Source: Bacteroidales bacterium (GTDB taxonomy: Bacteria > Bacteroidota > Bacteroidia > Bacteroidales > Tenuifilaceae). From it: a DNA stretch of 60,620 nt. Below the pieces are notes generated by a model. That model worked only from the letters and a program-made list of their open reading frames with translations. It was not told the DNA's origin and did not search any database. The stretch covers positions 1 through 60,620 of the forward strand of contig JAQVYY010000016.1 of assembly GCA_028708425.1 (NCBI GenBank). Direction: 5' to 3'. Positions 45,949 through 55,869 of this stretch are shown piece by piece. The translations under genes and the position numbers were made by a program. Within the stretch, counting starts at the first letter, position 1. Each line of letters starts with the position of its first letter.

Positions 45949-45982
45949 TTTTGGATATTAAAGATATTATCTCATATCTTTG
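45949..45982 (+). promoter_or_regulatory. Promoter of the cobalamin operon
   Basis: TTTTG (45949-45953) and TATCTTTG (45975-45982) match the Bacteroidota -33 (TTG) and -7 (TAnnTTTG) elements with a 21-bp spacer. Transcription would start near 45989, just ahead of the riboswitch. Confidence 0.7.
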
Positions 45983-45999
45983 CGTTCTCATTGGTTTTC

Positions 46000-46270
46000 T
46001 TGTTTCATTATGTAATTTTTATTTGAAACAGAAATAAAAGGGAATACCGTGAAAGTCGGTAACAGTTCCCGCTGCTGTAATTCTCAATACAGCTTTAGAT
46101 AGTTATCCATTGTCTTGATTTGTCGAGATGAGAAGGAGTCTAGAGTGAGATAAGTCAGAAGACCTGCCAGTGTAACATTTGATTTTGTAGCCTACGGTGA
46201 ATGGGCAGCTTATCAGACGCGGTGTTATCCTGACTTCCCTCATACATCGTATGCTGCAAAATCAAACTTA
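46000..46270 (+). promoter_or_regulatory. Cobalamin riboswitch and expression platform
   Basis: The conserved core is readable: AAAAGGGAATACCGTGAAAGT (about 46036-46056), then GGTAACAGTTCCCGCTGCTGT (46058-46078) and the B12 box AAGTCAGAAGACCTGCC (46152-46168). After the box, TTTGATTTTGTAGC (46178-46191) can pair with GCTGCAAAATCAAA (46253-46266), 13 of 14 bases plus a G-U pair. It encloses about 60 nt and ends 33 nt before the ATG at 46300. No T-run follows, so control is more likely translational. When B12 is bound, the downstream uptake genes should be off. Confidence 0.9.
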
Positions 46271-46299
46271 ATTATTGTTTAATTTAAAATGCAGTAACG

Positions 46300-46869
46300 A
46301 TGGAAAAACAAAAAATCCACTTTCGTTTTGGGGTACTTGCCCTTTTAGTTTTATTGGCGGTTTTTAGCCGACTAATTCCCCATCCACCAAATTTCTCACC
46401 CATTGGTGCCATGGCACTGTTTGGCTCAGCCTATTTTTCGAGAAAGTCTGTTGCGCTTGCGCTACCCATTTTTGCTATGTGGCTTAGCGATATGGTAATA
46501 AACAATGTGGTGTATGCCCAGTATTTCGAGGGTTTTACATTCTTCTACCAGGGTTTTTATTGGACCTACGGAGCATTTATCGCTATAGGGGTTATAGGGT
46601 TTTACGTACTAAAAAAAGTCCGTTTTGTTAATGTTCTTTTAGCTGCGCTATTAGCCTCTGTCGCATTTTTTGTTATATCAAACTTTGGGGTTTGGGCTTC
46701 GGGTACTATGTATCCTAAAACGTTGAACGGTTTATATGCTTGTTATACCGCAGGTATCCCTTTCTTTAAAAACACCATTTCAGGTAATTTGGTTTATAGC
46801 GGCGTTCTATTTGGTGCTTTCGAACTGGTTCAGCATAAATTCCCTGCGCTAAAACTACGAACATTTTAA
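46300..46869 (+). CDS. DUF6580-like membrane protein, putative B12 transport component
   Basis: This 189-residue protein has about six hydrophobic helices and the N-terminal segment AVFSRLIPHPPNFSPIGAMALF, characteristic of the DUF6580 putative transport family, which resembles ECF transporter S components. It is the first gene behind the cobalamin riboswitch, so a role in moving cobalamin or a precursor across the inner membrane is inferred. No ECF ATPase or BtuCD gene is in the window. A hairpin separates it from the next gene. Confidence 0.75.
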   Translation: MEKQKIHFRFGVLALLVLLAVFSRLIPHPPNFSPIGAMALFGSAYFSRKSVALALPIFAMWLSDMVINNVVYAQYFEGFTFFYQGFYWTYGAFIAIGVIGFYVLKKVRFVNVLLAALLASVAFFVISNFGVWASGTMYPKTLNGLYACYTAGIPFFKNTISGNLVYSGVLFGAFELVQHKFPALKLRTF

Positions 46870-46878
46870 ATAATAAAA

Positions 46879-46914
46879 GGAACGGCAGCGTTCGCCAAAA
46901 CAATCTGCCGTTCC
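46879..46914 (+). other. Intercistronic hairpin
   Basis: GGAACGGCAG (46879-46888) pairs perfectly with CTGCCGTTCC (46905-46914), with a 16-nt loop. No T-run follows, so it is not a standard terminator; it could protect or process the mRNA between the transporter gene and the large surface protein gene. Confidence 0.6.
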
Positions 46915-46955
46915 GAGTTGATAATAACACAATAATTAACCTTAAAAATTGCATT

Positions 46956-49900
46956 ATGAAGCAAATGTACTTAATTTTTTATACAGTTTTAGGCTTATTT
47001 TTATCCTTTGGGAGTATTCATGCCCAAGGGTTTGAACCTAAAGAGGAAATGAAGGTTGATAGGTTGAGAAGCACCAACGTTTATAGGAGAAACGTTAAGA
47101 TTGCTGATCTTTTTACCTATCCAGCCGAAATTGATATTAAAAGTAATATTTCAGAGAACAGTGAAATAAACATTTCATTTAGTTCTTCAAATGAATCCAA
47201 TCTGTTTTTTGACGGATACTATTATTCCCAATACAGCGGCACGTTTTTTTACTATAACGTACCTGCCAGCGTTTATGGAACGGATACTCTTACGTTGAAT
47301 ATTGAGTACAATGGTATAAACACTGAAGCCCTACTTATTGTAAACTCAAATCCAATTCAGTGTAAAGACGACTTCTATACTATGGGTATTGGCGAGACTT
47401 TGGAAGAAGACCTTGCTAAGAATGATGTTCCGAAAGCATTTATCGATTACTCTACTTTTGAGATAATTGAAAGCCCAACATTGGGAGAGGTTGAAATAGT
47501 AGAGGATGGTAAAATTAAATATACAAATAACTCATCTACACCTAATTATTCAAAAGATAAGTTTGCATACCGTATTGCCGATACCGATGCCAACTACGAT
47601 ACAGCAACCGTATCTATCGATATACATAAAAGCTCTTATGCTACCAAAGTTTTTGAGTTTTTACCCGCTCCCGGACAATTTGTAAATACATCTTGGGCTA
47701 ATGCAGAAGCGGGTAAGAATGTACTTGGCAATACATCAAAAGGAGTATCGCTTGGTGGTTTTGGGGGGTATATTGTTGTTGGTTTCGAGCAGCCCATTGT
47801 AAACAGATCCGATAACCCTTATGGTGTTGATTTTACCGTGGTTGGAAATGCTTTTAGTGGCTGGGGTGAGCCCGCAGCCGTAATGGTAATGAAGGATGAA
47901 AATGGCAATGGTTTACCCGATGACACTTGGTATGAGTTGGCTGGATCTGAGTATCATTTTAGCTCGTCGATTAAAGAACTAACCATGACCTATTATAACC
48001 CAAAATACGACGAAAGGTACACTATTCCTTATTCTACCGACAAGGGCTTTAACGGCGCTATGCGAACCAACTCTTTTCATAAACAATCTTACTACCCAGA
48101 TCCCATTGATTTTGGTATAAGTCCCGATTCTGTATCTTATACCGGAACTTTAACCAAATTTTTATTGGATAAAAGTAAGCCGAATTACATTACCTCTAGG
48201 AGGTTACCTCTTTTTGGATACGCAGATGTGCATGCAAAAAATCCGACACCAACAAAACCTCGTAATCCCTATTTTGAAGATGAGAATGGAAAAGTTGCCG
48301 ATGGATTTGATTTATCGTGGGCGGTTGACGCTAATGGTAATCATATAGAGCTAGATGAGGTTCATTTTGTGAAAATATATAGCACGGTGCAAGAGGATGG
48401 AGGATGGTTAGGAGAGGTGTCGCCCGAAATATTTTCGGTGGCAATTACTACGCCCGACCCTAATTATATTTCTCAAGATTATGAAGCCAACGCCATTGGT
48501 GTACCACAGCTGCAAGTGTTAAAAGGAGAAACATTACAGTACGAAGGGGTGCTGTTTAAAAATGGAATTCCTCAAAGTGTTACACCTGCATGGAGTTCTA
48601 CAAATACCGATGTGGCAACTGTAAATAATAATGGGTTGTTTACAGCAATTGAAAATGGCGATACCTACCTTCGATTTACTGGTAAAGAGGGAGTAGCACT
48701 CGATTCTGTTCTTATATCGGTTGTTGAACTTACTGATGTTGTTATAAGCGCCGAAACCACTAACGATACGCTTAAAATAATAAAAGGAGAAACAAGCTAT
48801 ATACATGCCGAAGCAATTGATAACAGAACAGAGCCTAGTAATCGCTTTGTTTACGAAACCTACCGTTGGACCTCTAGCGACCAAGCGGTTGGAACAATTA
48901 GCAATGGGTTGTTTCTGGCTAAAAATACAGGTATTACTACCGTTGTTGCTCAATCAACCTATAACACGGCTTTGTCGGACACCATAATTGTTGAGGTAAA
49001 CGATGCGCCAGCTTTAAAGTTGAAAAATGATGTTGTAAAAATTGCTTACAATGAGCGGCAGGGTACTTGGAATATAGCTGACCTGTTTGAAAATGACAAT
49101 AAAGCTACCATGTATTTTAAAGAGGTAGCCGATAATAGTTTTATAACAGGAGCTATTAAAGACCTTAAAACTGTAGAATATACAGTGCAGCCAAATGTTT
49201 TTGGTTTAAAAGAAGTGTCTTTTGATGTCGAACTTTATAGTAACATTCAGTCTATTACAGTAGTTTTTGATATAGAAGACCCTGTTTGCGATAAGAATGT
49301 ACTATTTGTAAATGGTGGTCAGTTTATGGATCTTAACCATCCTACGCAGTTAAAGTCTTATCTGCCAGCAACAAACACAACCGAAACTATTGACGATTAT
49401 ATTGCAGGAGCAACTTCGGTTCAGGATATGGTGGTAGATGGCAATTTTGCTTTTGTTTCGGCAGATTATTACGTAACACGATACAATATTGCAAAGGGCA
49501 TAGCTACCGACTCAATTTACACGCAAGATTTAAGTAGTGCCGAAAGTGATGGCAATGGTGCCGAGGGTGCAGGGGTGAATAATAAAATGGCTCTGTACAA
49601 AAATATGCTATTGGTTAGTCGCCAGTTTAGTTCCGCTGCCCCCGAGGATGGATATAACGTTCGGGTATACAATAAGGGTGATTTATCGCTTATTAAAAAG
49701 ATTCCTGTTTCCGATCAGGCAACAGATGTAGTTGTTGTTAGCGATACAGCATACGTTATGCTAAATGGAGGCTTTGCTGGCACTACCAGTTCACTAGCTG
49801 TAATCGACCTAAAAACACTTACCCTAAATCGTGAAATAATGCTAGGTGCCGATGGAACTGCAGGCCTAGGTGTAATGCAAATGCAGGTAAAAGGACAGGA

Positions 49901-52343
49901 TATTTATTTTGTGCGTCTTCCTGACTTTCAGAACCGATTTAATTCTGGCGTTTTGGTTTTTAATACATTAACTGGCGCCATTACTGAGCATGAGTATGAT
50001 GCAAATACCAGCTACGACTCATCGCCATTGAGTATTGAACCCATGACGGGTGATACCCTATTTGTTAAAAAAGATTTGGGTTACGTTGCATTTAACACAG
50101 CTACTGCAACCTTTGGAGCGGACATTCATTTTCCAATACCAGCACGTATGGGGCAAACTAGCGAGTATGGTGCAAAAGGATCTGTTTACGACCCCGAGAC
50201 CAAAAAATATTATGTTGCTTATAACTATTGGCACGGCGTAAATGGTGCAGGTCAAATTTACGATAGCAATCTCGATAGCATTGGCTACTTCGAGGGTGTT
50301 GGCCCATCGCCCGAGCTAATGAAGGTTTGCAATGTTTATTCGCAAAATGCTACCCCTGTTGAAAGTAACCCTGTGGAGTTAGCCTTTAAAGATGTTTTAA
50401 GTTTTGATGTTACGCTTCCTGCTGACATCTTTACCGATTCCGAAGATGGAATTGTCGATTTCTATATGTACAACCCCACTCTATTGCCAGAAGGGTTTAC
50501 TTACGACGATGAAACGCGCCGATTTACTGGTAAGATAGATGGCCCAATTAACGGTAAAGAAACGTTTAGTGTTGATATGCAGGGAATTGATAGGTTTGGC
50601 GATTTCGCATTAACAACCATAAAAGTTGTCTTTTTCTCTGATAATCCACCCGTAATAGCCAATCCAATTTCCGATGTGGTTGTTGATGAGGATGCCGATG
50701 ATACGATTATTTCATTAGAAAACTTGGCTGATGATGAGGATGGTGATCCCATTACCTATTTAATTTCCAAGAATACGAACAATGAAATTGTTACAGCAAC
50801 AATTGTAGGCACAGAATTAACACTCAATTATATTGCCAACGCGCACGGTGTAGCTGAAATTGAAATTGAAGTTCAAGCTGATGGAAAATCGGTTTACGAC
50901 TCATTTACTGTTACCATAAATAGTGTTGACGATGCACCCATAGTGGCAAATCCAATTTCAAATATTTCTGTTCTCGAAAATGCTGAACCTTCAACCATTT
51001 CTTTAGCAAAAGTATTTACCGATATAGATAGCGACGATGCAGCTATTACCAAAACGGTAAAAAGTAATTCTAATACAGGCTTAGTGACGGCAAGTATTTT
51101 AGGAGACGAACTTACGCTAACCTATACTGCTAATGCAAGCGGAGAGGCAGTAATAGAAATTGAAGCCAACTCCAATGGTAAAACGGTAACCAATGCGTTT
51201 TCTGTAATTGTTGATAAGGATGGGGCTCTGATAGTAGCCAATCCAATAGCCGATGTAATGGTTAAGGAGAATGCAGCACCTTCAACTATTTCTTTAATAA
51301 ATATATTTAGTAAGCCTGATGATAAAGCCATTACCAAAACGGTAAAAAGCAATTCGAATGCCGATTTAGTAAATGCAAGTATCTTGGGCAATGAGCTAAC
51401 GCTAATCTATACTGCCAATACAAGCGGAGAGGCTGAAATTGTAGTTGAAGCCAACTCAAATGGCAAAACCGTAACCGATGCGTTTACCGTAACCGTTTTA
51501 GAGGATCAGGTTCCAGTGGTTGCCAATCCTTTAACCAATTTAGAGGTTAGGGAGAATGCCGAGCCTTCAACTATTTCTTTGGTAGATGTATTTACTGATG
51601 CTGATGATGACGACACAGCCATAACCAAAACGGTAAAAAGCAATTCGAATGCCGATTTAGTAAATGCAAGTATTTTGGGCAATGAGCTAACGCTTACTTA
51701 TACTGCCAAAGCAAATGGTGTTGCTGAAATTGTAGTTGAAGCCACCTCGAACGGCAAAACCGTAACCAATGCGTTTACCGTAACCGTTTTGCACGATCAA
51801 GCACCAGTAGTAGCCAATCCTATAGCCGATTTAGAGGTTCGGGAGAATGCAGCATCTTCAACCATTTCTTTAGCAAAAGTATTTACCGATGCTGATGATG
51901 ACGATACAGCCATTACCACAACGGTAAAAAGCAATTCGAATGCCGATTTAGTGAATGCAAGTATTTTAGGTGATGAACTAACGCTAACCTATACCGCTAA
52001 TGCAAGTGGAGAGGCAGTTATAGTAATAGAAGCCAACTCAAATGGTAAAACGGTAACCAATGCGTTTACAGTAACCGTTACGCCTGCTTCTGGCGCCGAA
52101 ATATTGTCTGCCACAAATGCTGTTTTATATCCAAATCCATCCAACGGGGTGTTTAGAGTTAAAACTAGTTCGGTCGAAAACATTGTAATCAGCATTTTCA
52201 ATGTAAACGGAGTTTTGATTTATAGAAACGAGCACTATTGCAACGATGGGATTATTGATATAAGTAATCAGCCAAAGGGTATTTACTTTGTTAAAGTGAA
52301 CTCGGCTCAATTAAACTTTACCAAATCAATAATAGTTAAATAG
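46956..52343 (+). CDS. Giant T9SS-exported surface protein of the cobalamin operon, 1795 aa
   Basis: A signal peptide ends at IHAQ (residue 24). Then follow beta-rich N-terminal domains (to about 230) and a module of about 255 residues (232-487) shared with the next gene (FLPAPGQFVN, SLGGFGGYIVVGF, DNPYGVDF, MKDENGNGLPDDTWYELAGS, WAVDANGN, DGGWLGE). After these come two BIG2-like Ig domains (about 510-685) and a seven-bladed-propeller-like region (about 775-1130) resembling BtuG/YncE (NVLFVNGGQF, LAVIDLKTLTLNREI). Five tandem cadherin-like repeats (about 1230-1710) and a type A T9SS sorting domain (NAVLYPNPSNGVFRV ... KGIYFVKV) complete it. DxNxNGxPDD looks like a calcium loop. It is predicted to capture cobamides or their carriers at the cell surface; that role is inferred from the riboswitch and neighbours. 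Confidence 0.85.
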   Translation: MKQMYLIFYTVLGLFLSFGSIHAQGFEPKEEMKVDRLRSTNVYRRNVKIADLFTYPAEIDIKSNISENSEINISFSSSNESNLFFDGYYYSQYSGTFFYYNVPASVYGTDTLTLNIEYNGINTEALLIVNSNPIQCKDDFYTMGIGETLEEDLAKNDVPKAFIDYSTFEIIESPTLGEVEIVEDGKIKYTNNSSTPNYSKDKFAYRIADTDANYDTATVSIDIHKSSYATKVFEFLPAPGQFVNTSWANAEAGKNVLGNTSKGVSLGGFGGYIVVGFEQPIVNRSDNPYGVDFTVVGNAFSGWGEPAAVMVMKDENGNGLPDDTWYELAGSEYHFSSSIKELTMTYYNPKYDERYTIPYSTDKGFNGAMRTNSFHKQSYYPDPIDFGISPDSVSYTGTLTKFLLDKSKPNYITSRRLPLFGYADVHAKNPTPTKPRNPYFEDENGKVADGFDLSWAVDANGNHIELDEVHFVKIYSTVQEDGGWLGEVSPEIFSVAITTPDPNYISQDYEANAIGVPQLQVLKGETLQYEGVLFKNGIPQSVTPAWSSTNTDVATVNNNGLFTAIENGDTYLRFTGKEGVALDSVLISVVELTDVVISAETTNDTLKIIKGETSYIHAEAIDNRTEPSNRFVYETYRWTSSDQAVGTISNGLFLAKNTGITTVVAQSTYNTALSDTIIVEVNDAPALKLKNDVVKIAYNERQGTWNIADLFENDNKATMYFKEVADNSFITGAIKDLKTVEYTVQPNVFGLKEVSFDVELYSNIQSITVVFDIEDPVCDKNVLFVNGGQFMDLNHPTQLKSYLPATNTTETIDDYIAGATSVQDMVVDGNFAFVSADYYVTRYNIAKGIATDSIYTQDLSSAESDGNGAEGAGVNNKMALYKNMLLVSRQFSSAAPEDGYNVRVYNKGDLSLIKKIPVSDQATDVVVVSDTAYVMLNGGFAGTTSSLAVIDLKTLTLNREIMLGADGTAGLGVMQMQVKGQDIYFVRLPDFQNRFNSGVLVFNTLTGAITEHEYDANTSYDSSPLSIEPMTGDTLFVKKDLGYVAFNTATATFGADIHFPIPARMGQTSEYGAKGSVYDPETKKYYVAYNYWHGVNGAGQIYDSNLDSIGYFEGVGPSPELMKVCNVYSQNATPVESNPVELAFKDVLSFDVTLPADIFTDSEDGIVDFYMYNPTLLPEGFTYDDETRRFTGKIDGPINGKETFSVDMQGIDRFGDFALTTIKVVFFSDNPPVIANPISDVVVDEDADDTIISLENLADDEDGDPITYLISKNTNNEIVTATIVGTELTLNYIANAHGVAEIEIEVQADGKSVYDSFTVTINSVDDAPIVANPISNISVLENAEPSTISLAKVFTDIDSDDAAITKTVKSNSNTGLVTASILGDELTLTYTANASGEAVIEIEANSNGKTVTNAFSVIVDKDGALIVANPIADVMVKENAAPSTISLINIFSKPDDKAITKTVKSNSNADLVNASILGNELTLIYTANTSGEAEIVVEANSNGKTVTDAFTVTVLEDQVPVVANPLTNLEVRENAEPSTISLVDVFTDADDDDTAITKTVKSNSNADLVNASILGNELTLTYTAKANGVAEIVVEATSNGKTVTNAFTVTVLHDQAPVVANPIADLEVRENAASSTISLAKVFTDADDDDTAITTTVKSNSNADLVNASILGDELTLTYTANASGEAVIVIEANSNGKTVTNAFTVTVTPASGAEILSATNAVLYPNPSNGVFRVKTSSVENIVISIFNVNGVLIYRNEHYCNDGIIDISNQPKGIYFVKVNSAQLNFTKSIIVK
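50646..52086 (+). repeat. Five in-frame tandem repeats of 285-291 bp
   Basis: Units start at about 50646, 50934, 51225, 51510 and 51801. Each encodes 95-97 residues with the frame VVANPIxxLEVRENAxPSTISL, AITKTVKSNSN, ASILGxELTLTYTA, SNGKTVTNAFTVTV. The first unit is the most diverged. The last four are close enough at DNA level (for example GGTAAAAAGCAATTCGAATG) to suggest recent duplication, so copy number may vary between strains. Confidence 0.9.
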
Positions 52344-52351
52344 TTCATAGA

Positions 52352-52384
52352 AACGGGGGGGGTAACTCCTCTCCGTTTTTTTTA
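52352..52384 (+). terminator. Terminator-like hairpin inside the cobalamin operon
   Basis: AACGGGGGGGG and CCTCTCCGTT can pair around TAACT and are followed by eight T residues. It lies 8 bp after the giant gene and 15 bp before the next ATG. As the downstream genes have no obvious promoter, it may be a partial terminator lowering their expression. Confidence 0.6.
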
Positions 52385-52399
52385 TTTTAAGTTTAGATT

Positions 52400-53869
52400 A
52401 TGAAGATTAGAATTATTGCAACGGTTTTTGTATTTCTTTTAGTAAATGCCTTGCAAGCACAGTTTATCTCTGAAGTGCTTGAATTTACCCCAGCACCAGG
52501 CCAGTTTATAAATAAAGGGCCATGGGGTATGCCCGATAATCACAACCCCGATGTATCTATTGTTGGTCGCCTTGATGGGGCCATGAGCTTAGGAGCATTT
52601 GGGGGGTATGTTGTTTTTAAGTTTGCTGAACCGGTTAAAAATCATCCCGATAATCCGTATGGAGTAGATTTCGTTATCTATGGCAATCCTTTAAAAAATA
52701 TTAGCACGCCAGAGGTGTCTAACAGGGTAACTTGGTCCGAGCCTGGAATTGTGTATGTTATGAAAGATGAGAATGGTAATGGGCTACCTGACGATACTTG
52801 GTACGAGCTGGCAGGAAGCGACTACTTTTTTTCGTCTACCATCAAAAATTACGAGGTAACTTACACCAATCCCAGTCAAGATGTGGCTGCCGATGTGCCA
52901 TGGACGGATAATTGCGGAAATACCGGTTTTGTATTTGCAAACAACTTTCATAAACAGCCATACTACCCTTCAAACGCTAATTTCCCACACATCAACGAGC
53001 AATCTTATATGCTTAAAGGAACTAAAATACAGGATTATGTGGACCGCACAAATCCATCGTATGTAACTTCTTTTGGCCGCCCTTGGGGGTATGCTGACAA
53101 TACCCTGCGAGCGCGTTACAACGGTTTACCCGATAATCCATATACGAGAGGAATGGATATTGAAGAGGAAGGTTCGGGGGGAGATGCTTTTGATATTAGC
53201 TGGGCGGTTGACGCCAATGGTAATTATATTGATCTGGATGAAGTGGATTTTATTAAAGTGCAAAACGGAGTATTAGCCGATGGGGGATGGCTGGGTGAAA
53301 TATCTACCGAAATAACTGGAGCCTTTGTAGTAATGCCCAATGACACTGTGACAGGTGAACTCGATATGATTGTTATTAAAGATCTTCCTGGTGAAATTGT
53401 TGGGAATTCCTTTCAACTTGAAGTTTTTGCTTATCATAAAGGGAGGTGGGATAAGGATAGAGCCATTAGCTGGACCTCTAGCCTAGGTGATGCTAATGTA
53501 AACAGTAGCAATCAGCTTGTTTTTACCTCTTCGGGCGAAGTTATGCTAACTGCATCGTTGACAGATAGACCCGAGATTACAGAAACTGTTAAAACGGTAC
53601 TTGTTTACGAGGATAATCCGTCTTCGATTGATCTTGATCAAAGTCACAATATTATGTTATATCCTAATCCCGCAGCCAGCCATATTTTTATTAGTGGTGC
53701 AGAGTATGCAAGTGTCGAAATTTATAGCGTTACGGGGAACAGGGTATTGATAAAGCAGGCCTATTCCGATAATCAACCGTTGGCAATTGCCCATTTAAGT
53801 AAAGGGGTATATGTTGTAAAAGTTAAGGGATTAAATTTTAATAAAACCATCCGATTTGTTAAAGAATAG
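52400..53869 (+). CDS. T9SS-exported surface protein sharing the PAPGQF module
   Basis: The 489-residue protein has a signal peptide ending at LQAQ (about 20), then directly the module also found in the giant protein (residues 26-305): FTPAPGQFIN, SLGAFGGYVVFKF, DNPYGVDFVIYGNP, VMKDENGNGLPDDTWYELAGS, FHKQPYYP, SWAVDANGNYIDLDEVDF, DGGWLGE. An Ig-like domain (about 325-400) and a C-terminal T9SS type A domain (NIMLYPNPAASHIFI ... LSKGVYVVKV) follow. It is a surface protein of the cobalamin operon. The module has no enzyme motif; ligand binding is inferred. The stop overlaps the receptor gene by 14 bp. Confidence 0.85.
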   Translation: MKIRIIATVFVFLLVNALQAQFISEVLEFTPAPGQFINKGPWGMPDNHNPDVSIVGRLDGAMSLGAFGGYVVFKFAEPVKNHPDNPYGVDFVIYGNPLKNISTPEVSNRVTWSEPGIVYVMKDENGNGLPDDTWYELAGSDYFFSSTIKNYEVTYTNPSQDVAADVPWTDNCGNTGFVFANNFHKQPYYPSNANFPHINEQSYMLKGTKIQDYVDRTNPSYVTSFGRPWGYADNTLRARYNGLPDNPYTRGMDIEEEGSGGDAFDISWAVDANGNYIDLDEVDFIKVQNGVLADGGWLGEISTEITGAFVVMPNDTVTGELDMIVIKDLPGEIVGNSFQLEVFAYHKGRWDKDRAISWTSSLGDANVNSSNQLVFTSSGEVMLTASLTDRPEITETVKTVLVYEDNPSSIDLDQSHNIMLYPNPAASHIFISGAEYASVEIYSVTGNRVLIKQAYSDNQPLAIAHLSKGVYVVKVKGLNFNKTIRFVKE

Positions 53870-55868
53870 CGCCATAGCGAGAATTAGCTTAGTTTCTTTA
53901 CTTATTTTTGTTGCCCCGCTTTGCTTCTCTCAGGGAATACAGGATTCTACCTTCCTAATCAAGAGCGTTCAAATATCTGCCGACCGAATTTTTAGGAAAG
54001 AGAAGGCTGGCATGAAGGAAACGCAGGTTGATACATTGGTTCTACTGCAAAAGGTTAACCTTTCCTTGTCTGAGTTACTGTCCGAGAACACCCCGGTATT
54101 TATAAAAAGCCATGGTCGTGGGGCTTTGGCATCGGCTTCGTTTAGGGGCACGGCAGCATCGCACACGCAGGTAAACTGGAATGGTATTAACATCAATAGT
54201 CCAATGGCCGGAATGGTCGATTTTTCGCTAATTCCTGTTTATATTATTGATGATATGAACCTAAAGCACGGAACAGCCTCTATTGCCGACCAGAGCGGGG
54301 GGTTGGGCGGTTCAATTAGCATAAGTAATTTAGTCGATTGGAATAGCAAGTTTGGTGCTCAGTACTTGCAGGGCATAGGTAGCTACAGTACCTTCGATGA
54401 GTTTCTACAGGTTGGGGGAGGCAGTAAAACTATACAGCTAAAAACTCGGCTTTACCATAACTTTTCGCAGAACGATTATACCTTTACGAATCGCGGTATA
54501 GGTAATATTAATCCCGAAACTGGTGTAATTACAAACCCTTTAGATACTAACGATAATGCCGATTTTGCCAAGTACGGGTTACTGCAGGAGATTTATTATC
54601 GTTTAAATACTAAGAATGTACTCTCTGCCAAGTATTGGGGACAATGGGCCGATAGAACCATACCAAGGGCTACGAGCTATGAGGGGCCAGATAATTCAAA
54701 TATGAATAATCAGATTGACAATGACCATAAGGCAGTAGTTGACTGGAAACACTATGGCGATAAGGCAAAGGTTACGCTAAGGACTGGATACTCTCAAAAA
54801 CAGCTTGATTATACCCTTAAAAACTATGTTCCCGGATTTGGACTAGTTCCAGCAATTTATTCGGAAAGTATGCAGCATAGCTCATTAAATTCAGCAGCAT
54901 ACTCGTACAGTTTTAGCGAAAAATTATCGGTGGAAAGTAGTTTTAATTTCAATTTTCATGATGTTGCCTCTCGCGACTCAGTAAAAAAAACAGGGTATGA
55001 GCAGCAGCGCAAAGAGCTGTCGGGGTTTATTGCTGTTCGTAAAAACTTTGCCAATAAAGTAAATGTAAATTTAATGCTTCGTCAGGATTGGGTAGATGGT
55101 GTTTTTGTACCCTTGGTGCCGTTTTTTGGGTTCGATTTTCGGGTGTTTAAGCTGGTCGATTTTTTAGTGAAAGGGAATATTGCTCGAAATTACCATCAAC
55201 CATCGCTTAACGATCTTTATTGGCAACCTGGGGGCAATCCCGATTTGCTCCCCGAGGCCGGCATAAGTGTTGAATTGGGAGTAGAGTATCAAAAGTCTAT
55301 AAATCAACATCTTTTTAAAAGTGAAATTACGGCATATCGATCCGATATTGACAACTGGATTATTTGGATACCCAGCTATAAAGGGTATTGGGAACCACGA
55401 AACATTAGAAGGGTTTTGGCTCGTGGTGTTGAGGGCAATGTTTCGTTGCAAGGGAAGCTAAACAGAATAAGTTACCGTTTAGCGGGTAATTATGCTTATA
55501 CCCGCTCCATAAATTATGGCGACCCCTTGGTTTGGGGCGATGAGGCGTATGGTAAGCAGCTGGTTTATGTTCCTTTGCATTCTGGAAATGTGCTACTAAA
55601 TGTTTCATATAAAGGGTACTCAATTACCTATCAGCATAATTCGTATAGCGAACGCTTTACCACATCAAGTAACGATGTAAGTAGGCGCGATTGGCTGTAT
55701 CCTTACTTTATGAATGATTTGATTTTGGGGAAAGAGTTGCAGATAAAAGGGGTTAAGCTATTGACAGAGTTTAAGGTATACAACCTTTTTAACGAGACTT
55801 ATCACTCTATACTTTACAGACCAATGCCGGGGCGTAATTTTATGCTTTTATTAAAGATTAATATTTAA
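53856..55868 (+). CDS. btuB: BtuB-like TonB-dependent cobalamin receptor
   Basis: A TTG start at 53856, inside the previous gene, is the only start that gives a whole signal peptide (cleavage near CFS|Q). The 670-residue chain has a plug (about 55-165: [26 protein letters not shown] shortened in the usual way, then [14 protein letters not shown]) and a barrel ending FMLLLKINI. It lacks the N-terminal carboxypeptidase-like domain of the receptor at 40463-42871, as is usual for BtuB-type receptors. Position behind a cobalamin riboswitch and 1 bp before a btuG-like gene supports vitamin B12 uptake across the outer membrane. Confidence 0.85.
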   Translation: MLKNSAIARISLVSLLIFVAPLCFSQGIQDSTFLIKSVQISADRIFRKEKAGMKETQVDTLVLLQKVNLSLSELLSENTPVFIKSHGRGALASASFRGTAASHTQVNWNGININSPMAGMVDFSLIPVYIIDDMNLKHGTASIADQSGGLGGSISISNLVDWNSKFGAQYLQGIGSYSTFDEFLQVGGGSKTIQLKTRLYHNFSQNDYTFTNRGIGNINPETGVITNPLDTNDNADFAKYGLLQEIYYRLNTKNVLSAKYWGQWADRTIPRATSYEGPDNSNMNNQIDNDHKAVVDWKHYGDKAKVTLRTGYSQKQLDYTLKNYVPGFGLVPAIYSESMQHSSLNSAAYSYSFSEKLSVESSFNFNFHDVASRDSVKKTGYEQQRKELSGFIAVRKNFANKVNVNLMLRQDWVDGVFVPLVPFFGFDFRVFKLVDFLVKGNIARNYHQPSLNDLYWQPGGNPDLLPEAGISVELGVEYQKSINQHLFKSEITAYRSDIDNWIIWIPSYKGYWEPRNIRRVLARGVEGNVSLQGKLNRISYRLAGNYAYTRSINYGDPLVWGDEAYGKQLVYVPLHSGNVLLNVSYKGYSITYQHNSYSERFTTSSNDVSRRDWLYPYFMNDLILGKELQIKGVKLLTEFKVYNLFNETYHSILYRPMPGRNFMLLLKINI

Positions 55869-55869
55869 A

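Noticed and set aside
46879-46914. Rho-independent terminator
   Set aside because: The stem is perfect, but no T-run follows on either strand, so it is listed as a plain hairpin.
50646-52086. CRISPR array
   Set aside because: Units are 285-291 bp, in frame, and encode protein domains; no spacer pattern.
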